Below are positions 1-6,636 of a stretch of DNA of 46,119 nt, one piece after another. The notes beneath the pieces are model-generated. The model worked only from the letters and a program-made list of their open reading frames with translations. It searched no databases and was not told the origin of the DNA. The position numbers and the translations under genes were made by a program. The number at the start of each line of letters is the position of its first letter. Position 1 is the stretch's first letter. The stretch is from Alkalibacillus filiformis (GTDB taxonomy: Bacteria; Bacillota; Bacilli; Bacillales; Alkalibacillaceae): the NCBI RefSeq assembly GCF_030814115.1, contig NZ_JAUSUP010000014.1, forward strand, positions 1-46,119, read 5' to 3'.

Positions 1-235
1 TTTTTCTGGCATAATTACCCCTACCTTTTCTAGACTTAATTTCATGGAAACATTTTGCCTTAGAGTGTGTCCAATTTTGATACTAACCTTAATAGATATA
101 TTCAAATAGCTCATAGCCGACAAAATTCGCCAAGAAAAATCTATCGTCTTAAATTTTTTATAAAATAGTCCTAAATTCTACTATCCATATGGTTTGATTT
201 TCCGTTATGATGGTAGATATAGGAGCGTGTTCGAA
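1..235. other. Left-edge non-coding stretch
   Basis: AT-rich sequence with no supportable gene on either strand. A weak promoter-like pair, TTGCCT (55-60) and TGATAC (78-83) with 17 bp between, could drive the ftsW-like gene on the plus strand. No terminator or repeat was recognised. Confidence 0.4.
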
Positions 236-1363
236 TTGAAGCAACATTTACGAAATATAGATTATCCCTTATTTATCATGATTGTGATTCTATCTTGTAT
301 TGGCCTTGTTATGGTTTATAGTGCCAGCTTTGTTTATGCAGGGATGAATCCAGATATAGATAATCCATCATTTTATTTTAATAGACAACGACTTTGGGTT
401 ATTTTAGGCTTGGCGGTCTTTTTAGTCGTCAGTCTATTTTCGTATAGAAAATTAGGTAATTTTATTAAGCTATTAATCATTGCAACTCTAGTTATGCTCG
501 TCTTAGTGTTAATTCCCGGTGTTGGGGTGGAGCGTAACTTCTCAACGAGGTGGTTAAGTTTAGGACCTGTATTATTCCAACCGTCTGAATTAGCCAAAGT
601 AGCCATGATTTTGTATTTTGCTAAAGTTTATACGAATAAGCGAAATAAGTTGCACCATTTTGGACAAGGTGTATTGCCACCTTTATTAGTGCTAGCTTTT
701 GTAGGTGGTTTAATCGTATTACAACCAGATTTAGGTACTGCAGCTTCAATCATTTTAGCTTGTGGGATGATTTTATTATTTGCTGGTATTAGAATTCACC
801 ACTTACTTTTTTTAGGTACTACAGCAGTTGTTGGTGTGGTTCTGTTAATTTTGGGGGCAGATTATCGAATGGGAAGGTTTACATCTTTTTTAGATCCATT
901 TGCTGACCCTGCTGGGGATGGTTATCAGTTAATTCACTCATTAATAGCGATCGCAAACGGACAAGTTACAGGTGTCGGTTTAGCAAATAGTGTTCAAAAG
1001 TCAGGCTTCCTCCCTGAAGCACATACTGACTTTATTATGTCGATCATTGCAGAAGAACTAGGTCTTATTGGTGCAGTAGCTGTTATTAGCATATACTTTG
1101 TCTTTATGTTCAAAGGTATTTTAATTGCAAAAAGAGCACCTGATGGTTTCGGTCGATTGTTAGCATTCGGTATTACATTCCAAATCGTAACTCAAGCGAT
1201 GATTAACTTTGCTGCCGTATCAGGGCTTATGCCGATTACAGGTATTACATTACCGTTAATTAGTTACGGTGGTTCATCGATGTTAATTACCTTTTTCCTT
1301 TTAGGAGTCTTAATGAATATTGCTATTAAAGGAAACATTTCAAGAAGAGAGGGAACAAATTAA
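236..1363 (+). CDS. ftsW: FtsW/RodA/SpoVE (SEDS) family peptidoglycan polymerase, FtsW-like
   Basis: SEDS proteins polymerise lipid II into glycan strands together with a class B PBP, at the septum (FtsW), side wall (RodA) or spore cortex (SpoVE). The 375-residue product is almost entirely membrane segments and has the family blocks ERNFSTRWL, QPSELAK, LQPDLGTA and LPEAHTDFIMSIIAEELG, followed by PLISYGGSS. The SVQKSGFLPEAHTDF form resembles FtsW/SpoVE more than RodA. I chose TTG at 236 because AGGAG (221-225) lies 10 nt upstream; an extension to 194 has no ribosome site. It is a single gene converging on the zinc operon, so it could be a second ftsW paralogue rather than the divisome copy. 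Confidence 0.85.
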   Translation: MKQHLRNIDYPLFIMIVILSCIGLVMVYSASFVYAGMNPDIDNPSFYFNRQRLWVILGLAVFLVVSLFSYRKLGNFIKLLIIATLVMLVLVLIPGVGVERNFSTRWLSLGPVLFQPSELAKVAMILYFAKVYTNKRNKLHHFGQGVLPPLLVLAFVGGLIVLQPDLGTAASIILACGMILLFAGIRIHHLLFLGTTAVVGVVLLILGADYRMGRFTSFLDPFADPAGDGYQLIHSLIAIANGQVTGVGLANSVQKSGFLPEAHTDFIMSIIAEELGLIGAVAVISIYFVFMFKGILIAKRAPDGFGRLLAFGITFQIVTQAMINFAAVSGLMPITGITLPLISYGGSSMLITFFLLGVLMNIAIKGNISRREGTN

Positions 1364-1374
1364 ATCCATTAAAA

Positions 1375-1407
1375 AAAGGTCTTTTCTCAATTAGAGAAAG
1401 GACCTTT
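1375..1407. terminator. Bidirectional rho-independent terminator (ftsW-like / zur)
   Basis: Inverted repeat AAAGGTCTTTTCTC / GAGAAAGGACCTTT with a 5-nt loop, A-rich on the left side and T-containing on the right. It separates the convergent ftsW-like and zur genes and can serve both. Confidence 0.8.
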
Positions 1408-1410
1408 ACT

Positions 1411-1821
1411 TTATTGACAACTTGGGCAGCGTCCGTAAATTTCGAATTTATGATTTTCAATCGTATAACCAGGAAAGTCTTGTTGAATAAAATTCATAGG
1501 GCAAGCATCAATTGTTTTCGTTTTACCACAAGATTGGCATATAAAATGATGGTGGTGCTCATGATGATCACAAGCTAAACGGAAATGTTTCTCACCATTT
1601 AAATCCGTCGATTCTAAAATGTTAAGCTCACGAAATAGATGTAAGTTACGATAAATCGTGTCATAACTTAACCCACCATATCTTTCACCCATGAAGTTAA
1701 GGAGGTCACTTGCTGTACGGTAACCATCTTCTTCAGTGAAATATTCTAATATATCTTCTCTTTTCTTCGTATATTTATAGCCCTCTTGCTTCAAAAGACC
1801 TAAAGCTTTCTCAAGATTCAT
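1411..1821 (-). CDS. zur: Zur, zinc-responsive Fur-family repressor
   Basis: Fur-family DNA-binding repressor of zinc uptake. The N-terminal winged helix carries YKYTKKREDIL and the recognition segment LSYDTIYRNL. The C-terminal half has the metal-binding HHEHHHH run and two structural Cys pairs, CQSC and CPSC at the very C-terminus. The pattern is closer to Bacillus Zur than to Fur or PerR. It is the last gene of the zinc operon. GTG at 1830 overlaps the znuB stop, but ATG at 1821 is better placed (AAAGGG 8 nt upstream) and gives 136 residues, so translational coupling with znuB is likely. Two Zur boxes upstream of znuA imply that it represses its own operon. Confidence 0.92.
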   Translation of the reverse strand: MNLEKALGLLKQEGYKYTKKREDILEYFTEEDGYRTASDLLNFMGERYGGLSYDTIYRNLHLFRELNILESTDLNGEKHFRLACDHHEHHHHFICQSCGKTKTIDACPMNFIQQDFPGYTIENHKFEIYGRCPSCQ

Positions 1822-1826
1822 AACGC

Positions 1827-2672
1827 TCACCCTTTATAAATATAAGCCAAATACCATTTCTTAATTAATAATGTTAAGCCTAGTAATATAGCAGATGTAA
1901 TAACAATCGTCCCACCTGGTGGGATCTCTAAATAATAACCTGCAATTAAACCTATTATAACAGCAAATTCACCAAAAATGATACTATAGACAATCGTTTG
2001 TTTAAAGCTTTTTGCTATACGCATTGCTGTAGCAACAGGTAAAGTCATTAAGGCAGAAACTAGTAAAACACCAACAATTCGAATTGATGCAGCAATGACT
2101 AAAGCTGTCATAATGATAAATAAATAATGAATGATTTTAGCACGTATACCTGATACTGTAGCGAATTCTTCATCAAATGATAAAGCAAATAGTTCTTTAT
2201 ATAAAAAAATGATAACAACGATGACGAAAACAGCAGTAAATAAAACTAAATATAAATCAGAACGGCTAACAGCAGCTACTGAGCCGAATAAATACGCATA
2301 TATATCCGTATTGATTCCATCAGCCATCGCAATAAATACGACACTTAAGCCAACACCAATAGACAACGTGATTGGAATGGCAATCTCTTGGAAAGCTTTA
2401 TATACGCCTCGTAAATTTTCAATGACAATCGCACCGATAATCGAAAATATAATCCCTGTGTGAAACGGTGTCAGCGCGAGTAGTGTATATTTCTTTTGCA
2501 TAAATAAACCAAAAGAAATTCCTGCTAACGTCACGTGAGACAGTCCATCTGCAATGAGTGACAAGCGACGTACAACAATAAATGTCCCTAATAAAGGGGC
2601 AAGTAAACCAACAATTAATCCGGTGTAAAACGTATTTCGTAAAATTTCAAAGTTTAATATAGCATCTAACAC
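1827..2672 (-). CDS. znuB: Zinc ABC transporter permease ZnuB
   Basis: Membrane permease of the manganese/zinc/iron ABC-3 family, 281 residues with about eight hydrophobic helices. Family segments include VRRLSLIADGLSHVTLAGI near residues 34-52 and the SALMTLPVATAMRIAKSF stretch that contacts the ATPase. It starts at GTG 2672 behind a GGAGGGG site. Neighbours are znuC upstream (20-bp gap) and zur downstream (stop next to the zur start), so the three are probably co-transcribed. Zinc rather than manganese is inferred from the Zur boxes and the His-rich ZnuA. Confidence 0.92.
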   Translation of the reverse strand: MLDAILNFEILRNTFYTGLIVGLLAPLLGTFIVVRRLSLIADGLSHVTLAGISFGLFMQKKYTLLALTPFHTGIIFSIIGAIVIENLRGVYKAFQEIAIPITLSIGVGLSVVFIAMADGINTDIYAYLFGSVAAVSRSDLYLVLFTAVFVIVVIIFLYKELFALSFDEEFATVSGIRAKIIHYLFIIMTALVIAASIRIVGVLLVSALMTLPVATAMRIAKSFKQTIVYSIIFGEFAVIIGLIAGYYLEIPPGGTIVITSAILLGLTLLIKKWYLAYIYKG

Positions 2673-2692
2673 AATTGCCCCTCCAATCGACG

Positions 2693-3445
2693 TTAATGAT
2701 CATGCGTAATTGTGTGCATGTCGTGTCCGTAAATTTTTGACCTTTGTTCATCTGTCATATGTTCAAAGTCGCCCGGATTACCGTGATAATGAACAGATTT
2801 GTTTAAACATAATAAGTCAGTAACATGTGTCGTAATTGTTCCAATATCGTGTGAAACGAGAATTAGCGTAATCCCTAATTCTTCATTTAATTGAGATAAT
2901 AGTTGGTAGAATTGCTGGACGTTTTCTGTATCAACGCCAACTGTCGGTTCATCTAAGATTAATAGACTTGGGTTGTTAACGATCGCGCGTGCGATGAAAA
3001 TTCGTTGTTGTTGTCCGCCTGATAAGTCACCGATATTATGGTTAGCATACTCCATCATATTGACGCGATCTAATGCTTCAAAAATTAAATACTCATATTT
3101 TTTAGTAGTTGGACGAAGTAAGCTCACTTTAGACGTTAACCCCATACTAACGACCTCTTTAGCCGTTGCAGGAAACCCTCGACTGAACGAGTTGGCTTTT
3201 TGTGAGACGAAGCTAACATGTCCTTTATTGTGAAACTTTTCGATTGGCTTTCCAAATGCTTCAATCGAACCTTTCTGTAGCTTTTCAAGTCCAAGAATTA
3301 GTTTAATAATCGTCGTTTTACCAGAGCCGTTTGGGCCGACCAAACCGACGAATGAACCAGTTTCAATTGTAAAACTGACATCTTCAAGTACTTTGTGCTT
3401 ATCATATCGGTGCGTCACACCGTTAACAGTAATTAAATTCGTCAC
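2693..3445 (-). CDS. znuC: Zinc ABC transporter ATP-binding protein ZnuC
   Basis: Cytoplasmic ATPase of the ZnuABC importer, 250 residues. Walker A GPNGSGKTT, Q-loop FVSQKA, signature LSGGQQQR, Walker B LLILDEP and switch histidine LVSHD are all intact. The C-terminus is His-rich (YGHDMHTITHDH), common in ZnuC proteins. The start is GTG 3445, with GGAGGAG 5 nt upstream; the frame is open further upstream but runs through the hairpin between znuA and znuC and has no ribosome site. The gene follows znuA after an intervening terminator-like hairpin, so its expression may be lower than znuA. Confidence 0.93.
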   Translation of the reverse strand: MTNLITVNGVTHRYDKHKVLEDVSFTIETGSFVGLVGPNGSGKTTIIKLILGLEKLQKGSIEAFGKPIEKFHNKGHVSFVSQKANSFSRGFPATAKEVVSMGLTSKVSLLRPTTKKYEYLIFEALDRVNMMEYANHNIGDLSGGQQQRIFIARAIVNNPSLLILDEPTVGVDTENVQQFYQLLSQLNEELGITLILVSHDIGTITTHVTDLLCLNKSVHYHGNPGDFEHMTDEQRSKIYGHDMHTITHDH

Positions 3446-3497
3446 GGTAACTCCTCCTTCCAAAGAGGTAATTAAAATTAACAATAAACAAGAAAAG

Positions 3498-3539
3498 AAA
3501 GGCGATGGGCGAACTATAATTAGTCCGCTTTTCGCCTTT
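3498..3539 (-). terminator. Terminator-like hairpin between znuA and znuC
   Basis: On the minus strand AAAGGCGA and TCGCCTTT enclose an inner GCGGACTA/TAGTTCGC stem, followed by CTTTTCTTG. It would end or attenuate znuA transcripts before znuCB-zur, a common way to make more binding protein than permease. Confidence 0.65.
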
Positions 3540-3553
3540 ATTATCATAACATA

Positions 3554-4702
3554 TTATTCTTCGATTGTTTCTAGTAAAACGTCTAGGTTTTCTAGCATAA
3601 TATCAATATAGTCATTGCCATTTTCAATATCTTCTTCTGTTAATGTTTCTAAGTTGTGTAATTCATATACTGCTAGATCAAATTCATCCGCAATAGTTTG
3701 CGCTAAACGGTCTTCACGATTTTTTTCCAAGATGACATGATGGATATTTAAGTCGTCTAATGACTCAAATAGCTCTTGAAGCTCTCGCTGTGATGGCTCT
3801 TGAGACGATGATAAGCCGCGGATGCCATATTGGTTAATACCGTAAGCTTGTTCCCAATAACCGAAAGCCTCGTGAGCAACTAAAATATTAACATCTTCAT
3901 CAACTGTTAAAGCTTCTTGGAAAGTTGTGTCTAACTCTAGCATGTTGTTAGCAAATTGTTCATAGTTTTCTTCTAGTAAATCAGCGTGGTCTGGATAAAT
4001 GTCCTTTAGTTCATCTAAAATCACTTGACCAACCGCAATCATACGAGATGGATCTAACCAAAAGTGTGGATCAAAGTCACCATGGTCATGATCATGATCG
4101 TGTCCGTGGTCATGGTCGTGATCTTCATCTTCATGGTTGTGATCATCCTCATGGTTGTGATCATCCTCATGGTTGTGATCATCTTCATGGTTGTGATCGT
4201 CTTCATGATTGTGATCATCTTCATGGTTGTGCTCATCTTCATGACCGTGGTCGTGATCATCGCTGTGCTCATCATCATATTCCATAAATAATTCCTCTTC
4301 ATACTTTGAAAGGGCAAATGTATAAACACCTTCATCTTCAATAGTGTTTGCCATCGTCTCAGCGAATACTTCCATACCTTCACCGATATAGAAGAAAGCA
4401 TCGCTATCTGCTAATTCGATCATTTCTCTAGTAGATGGCTCATATACGTGAGCATCTGCGCCTGGAGGAATTACTGTTTCTACACCAACTAGGTCTCCAG
4501 CAATTTCAGATATGATATATTCAATCGGGTAAATTGAAGTGACAATCGTTCCAAGTTCTTCTTCAATTATTTCTTCATCTACAGTTTCTTCTGATGGAGT
4601 GTCCCCATTGTCATCAGCTTTAGTTTCTTCTTCAGATTCTCCACCGCAAGCGGCTAAAATAAATAAAAGAGTAATAAAAATAAAACCTTTAAATAATTTC
4701 AA
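3554..4702 (-). CDS. znuA: Zinc-binding lipoprotein ZnuA with long His/Asp-rich loop
   Basis: Cluster A-I solute-binding lipoprotein of the ZnuABC zinc importer, tethered outside the membrane through Cys19 (lipobox LAAC). Fold markers include VTSIYPI (54-60), the metal-ligand region GADAHVYEPS (81-90), DPHFWLDP (217-224) and AHEAFGYW. Residues about 146-214 form a His/Asp/Glu loop containing six-residue HNHEDD repeats; such loops are typical of zinc-specific members. The 382-residue length exceeds the usual 300-320 because of this loop and an acidic N-terminal linker. The start is TTG 4702 with an AAGGGAGAG site. The promoter carries two Zur boxes. Confidence 0.93.
   Translation of the reverse strand: MKLFKGFIFITLLFILAACGGESEEETKADDNGDTPSEETVDEEIIEEELGTIVTSIYPIEYIISEIAGDLVGVETVIPPGADAHVYEPSTREMIELADSDAFFYIGEGMEVFAETMANTIEDEGVYTFALSKYEEELFMEYDDEHSDDHDHGHEDEHNHEDDHNHEDDHNHEDDHNHEDDHNHEDDHNHEDEDHDHDHGHDHDHDHGDFDPHFWLDPSRMIAVGQVILDELKDIYPDHADLLEENYEQFANNMLELDTTFQEALTVDEDVNILVAHEAFGYWEQAYGINQYGIRGLSSSQEPSQRELQELFESLDDLNIHHVILEKNREDRLAQTIADEFDLAVYELHNLETLTEEDIENGNDYIDIMLENLDVLLETIEE
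4106..4231. repeat. 18-bp tandem repeat inside znuA (HNHEDD units)
   Basis: Near-identical 18-bp units (TCATGGTTGTGATCATCC on the plus strand, with a few base changes) repeat about six to seven times in frame within znuA. Each encodes one His-Asn-His-Glu-Asp-Asp unit. Low divergence between units suggests recent slippage expansion and likely copy-number variation. Confidence 0.85.
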
Positions 4703-4753
4703 CTTGTTTCTCTCCCTTTACTGTTATTTTCCGTTTTTTAAGTAACCAAAAGA

Positions 4754-4797
4754 ATTATATCGTAACCATTACGATTTGTAAATAGTAATTATTACGA
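4754..4797 (-). promoter_or_regulatory. znuA promoter with two Zur boxes
   Basis: On the minus strand TTTACA (4782-4777) and TATAAT (4759-4754) are 17 bp apart. The spacer holds a Zur box, TCGTAACCATTACGA on plus (4760-4774). A second, TAGTAATTATTACGA (4783-4797), lies just upstream of the -35. Each differs at one position from the Bacillus consensus TCGTAATNATTACGA; centres are 23 bp apart. Confidence 0.85.
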
Positions 4798-4815
4798 TTT
4801 ATAAAAAGTTTTCAA

Positions 4816-4833
4816 TACCTACTATATTGGGTA
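4816..4833 (+). promoter_or_regulatory. Dyad TACCT-N8-GGGTA upstream of the DUF302 gene
   Basis: TACCTACTATATTGGGTA is an imperfect palindrome whose AT-rich centre could also be a -10 element. The TACC...GGTA edges recall CsoR/CstR-family operators, which would fit a metal or sulfur stress cluster. It lies 36 bp before the DUF302 start codon. Assignment is tentative. Confidence 0.35.
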
Positions 4834-4869
4834 GACTGAAAATAAATGATTATTAATGGAGGGTTTAGC

Positions 4870-5259
4870 ATGTTTGATTATACGGTAACGACGAGTAAGT
4901 CAGTTGATGAAGCAGTTGAAGCGTTAACTAAGTCACTGCAAGAGGTGAAGTTCGGTGTGTTGTGGGATTTTGATGTGAAAGAGACATTACACCAAAAAGG
5001 GTTTGACGATTTTGATCAAACCTATCGCATTTTAGAAGTTTGTAATCCGAAAGCAGCAAAGGAAGTATTAGGGATGGAGGAAAAAGTAAGTTACTTCTTA
5101 CCATGTAAAGTCGTTGTTTATGAAAGTGAAGGAACGACGAAAATTGGTATGCCGAAACCAACTGTATTATTGAGTTACATTGAGAAGGAAGAGGTAACAC
5201 AATTTGCACAAGATATAGAAGAAACAATGGTTAAAGCAATTGATCAAGCTAAATCGTAA
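4870..5259 (+). CDS. DUF302 domain protein
   Basis: Cytosolic protein of 129 residues composed of a single DUF302 domain: MFDYTVTTSKSVDEAV at the start, the GFGVLWDFDVK-like block (here KFGVLWDFDVKETL), ILEVCNPKAAKEVL and a C-terminal PTVLLSYI. DUF302 has no firmly established biochemical role; such genes often sit beside CsoR-family regulators, copper genes or sulfur-transfer genes. The start at ATG 4870 is set by GGAGGG 7 nt upstream; an upstream in-frame codon at 4846 lacks a site. It is divergent from znuA and followed by a lipoprotein gene and copZ, suggesting a small metal or thiol stress cluster. Confidence 0.8.
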   Translation: MFDYTVTTSKSVDEAVEALTKSLQEVKFGVLWDFDVKETLHQKGFDDFDQTYRILEVCNPKAAKEVLGMEEKVSYFLPCKVVVYESEGTTKIGMPKPTVLLSYIEKEEVTQFAQDIEETMVKAIDQAKS

Positions 5260-5264
5260 TGAAA

Positions 5265-5294
5265 TTGATAAAAAATAGTACTAATTTTTATGAT
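5265..5294 (+). promoter_or_regulatory. Predicted promoter of the PCYCGC lipoprotein gene
   Basis: TTGATA (5265-5270) and TATGAT (5289-5294) are 18 bp apart, about 40 bp before the start codon. It would allow the lipoprotein gene to be transcribed independently of the DUF302 gene. Confidence 0.45.
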
Positions 5295-5333
5295 ATATTG
5301 AGTTTGTACAATATATTAGAAAGGAATAGGGCT

Positions 5334-5819
5334 ATGAAGAAATACTTCCTAGTAATAGTGCTTCTACTTACGATCTTGGCTGCATGTTCGGATCCTATTA
5401 GCGAAAATGAGGCGGGAATTAAGTATGATTCCTCATTAGAAGGGTTAACTTATAATGTAGAAGAACAAGCTTGGTCACCGCAACTAGCTGATGTTTTTAA
5501 AGACGAAGCATTGGAGCCAATGAAAGAAGCTTATGAAATTGCGATCCATCACGGCGATTTATTGTCGTACATGCCTTGTTATTGCGGTTGTTATGAAATG
5601 GGGCATGAAAGCAATCGTGATTGTTTTGTAGAAGGTGTTAATGATGGTATAGCTGAAATTGATCAAATGGGCTTTGGTTGAACGATCTGTGTTGATATAG
5701 CCCGTGAGGCTAAACAAATGCATGATGAAGGCTATGATATAGTTGAGATTCGCGAAGCAATTGACGCTCAGTATGAAGACACAGACTTAGAACCTACACC
5801 AACTCCAATGCCTGAATAG
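5334..5819 (+). CDS. PCYCGC-motif lipoprotein with in-frame TGA (candidate selenoprotein)
   Basis: Exported lipoprotein: signal peptide with lipobox LAAC (Cys18), then PCYCGC at residues 81-86, GHESNRDCF, and a second thiol site. The function of the PCYCGC family is not established; the many cysteines suggest metal or redox work outside the cell. The frame meets TGA at 5679-5681 (residue 116), right where homologues as I recall them have the first Cys of a C-x-x-C before (V/L)DIA. It then continues TICVDIAREAKQMHDEGYD and ends in PTPTPMPE at TAG 5817. The 45 post-TGA codons have no further stop and normal codon use. Read through, it is 161 residues; stopped, 115. The start at ATG 5334 has AAGGAATAGGG upstream. 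Selenocysteine, a nonsense mutation or a sequencing error remain possible. Confidence 0.75.
5690..5716 (+). promoter_or_regulatory. Candidate bacterial SECIS hairpin after the in-frame TGA
   Basis: TAGCC (5698-5702) pairs with GGCTA (5708-5712) around loop CGTGA. A lower stem TGTT/AACA (5690-5693, 5713-5716) is joined through a one-sided GATA bulge. The loop begins 21 nt after the TGA and carries G at its second position followed by T, within the published geometry for bacterial SECIS elements. A short hairpin can arise by chance. Confidence 0.45.
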
Positions 5820-5889
5820 AAGTTTATGATTGAAAAATATCAGAAAATACGCAATAATAAAGAAAAGGTTGAAAGGTAGGGGACATTAG

Positions 5890-6096
5890 ATGGAATTAAC
5901 GTTAAATGTACAAGGTATGTCTTGTGGTAATTGTAAACAAGCTGTTCAAAATGCATTGAAAAACTTAGATGGCATTGCCTCAGTAGAGGTTCATTTAGAC
6001 AGTGGCAAAGTTGATGTTAGCTTTGATGAAGATACGGTTAGCACTGAAGAAGTTAAAGAAGCAATTGAAGAACAAGGTTATGATGTAACAAATTAA
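5890..6096 (+). CDS. copZ: CopZ-like copper chaperone (HMA domain)
   Basis: A 68-residue heavy-metal-associated domain with the metal site GMSCGNC (residues 9-15) and the usual beta-alpha-beta-beta-alpha-beta pattern ending in EEQGYDVTN. CopZ proteins carry Cu(I) in the cytosol to CopA ATPase or the CsoR repressor. No copA or csoR lies in this window, so the partner must be elsewhere or the protein handles another soft metal. The ribosome site AGGTAGGGG precedes ATG 5890. It follows the PCYCGC lipoprotein by 70 bp without an obvious terminator, so co-transcription is possible. Confidence 0.85.
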   Translation: MELTLNVQGMSCGNCKQAVQNALKNLDGIASVEVHLDSGKVDVSFDEDTVSTEEVKEAIEEQGYDVTN

Positions 6097-6196
6097 TAAA
6101 GCATACAAGTGGATGGCACAAAAGGAAAGAAATGTTGTGAAACACTTACTTTTGGTATTTTATGTTAGTTGAGCAATTACTGAGCGGAATCAAAAT

Positions 6197-6438
6197 GCGT
6201 AGACTCCTGTGGGAGCAAAGGCCAGGGTGAGACCCCGGGGATGCACCTGTGTCTTCTAGCTATGCTTCGAAGTAGGCTTCCTCGGTGCAAAGCACAAGGA
6301 GGTTACTCGAAGTAGTAGCTTGGCTCACCAGCCGCCCCGGCAAAGAAAACACTGCGACAAACGACCTTAGGGAGTTTGAGCAGATGTTGCACTTGTGCCC
6401 TGCGGGTGAAAGCGAAGCATTTTGATGGAGCGGTGATT
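6197..6438. repeat. GC-rich structured intergenic repeat (ACTCCTGTGGGAG type)
   Basis: The block contains GACTCCTGTGGGAGCA, GGTGAGACCCCGGGG, GGCTCACCAGCCGCCCC and GAAAGCGAAGC, a set of paired GC-rich segments (GGTGAG with CTCACC, CCCCGG with CCGCCCC). It is much richer in G+C than its surroundings. The same sequence style recurs in intergenic regions of many Bacillaceae, to my recollection, and looks like a non-autonomous or RNA-structured repeat. Confidence 0.7.
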
Positions 6439-6445
6439 AAAAGAT

Positions 6446-6490
6446 AAACCCGAATGAAATCTATTTCTGATTTCGTTCGGGTTTTGTGTA
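6446..6490. terminator. Hairpin AAACCCGAA...TTCGGGTTT (terminator-like)
   Basis: AAACCCGAATGAAATC pairs with GATTTCGTTCGGGTTT (one or two mismatches) and is followed by TTGTG. It can act as a bidirectional terminator after copZ. The same hairpin recurs at 43028-43068 as part of the dispersed element. Confidence 0.65.
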
Positions 6491-6562
6491 TTAATCTGGA
6501 GTTTGTCCCAGTGCTTTTTTATTTTTTAATAGTTAAACTTAGTTATTTTACATAAAAAACAA

Positions 6563-6605
6563 TTAAAATTTTAGTCAGAAAATGATAAAATAGAAAACGG
6601 TTTCA
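6563..6605 (+). promoter_or_regulatory. Proline dehydrogenase promoter with candidate cre site
   Basis: TTAAAA (6563-6568) and TAAAAT (6586-6591) are 17 bp apart. Immediately downstream, AGAAAACGGTTTCA (6592-6605) matches the CcpA operator pattern TGAAANCGNTTTCA at all but the first base. It overlaps the expected transcription start, a repressing position. Confidence 0.6.
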
Positions 6606-6636
6606 TAGAAATGCACTTACGACTGGGGGAGTAGAC

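Larger units (their letters stand above)
6110..6515. repeat. Composite intergenic repeat: TGGGACAAAA-type element with internal GC-rich insert
   Basis: The 540-bp gap after copZ holds no gene. Its left part (6110-6143) and right part (6446-6511: hairpin, then TTTGTCCCAG) match, with divergence, the two halves of the 102-bp element at 42996-43097. Between them lies a GC-rich block that the other copy lacks. This suggests one repeat inserted inside another. Confidence 0.65.

Noticed and set aside
4048-4401. Three open frames on both strands over the His-rich part of znuA
   Set aside because: They are shadows of the low-complexity 18-bp repeat, which is open in several frames; they have no ribosome sites and give repetitive peptides only.
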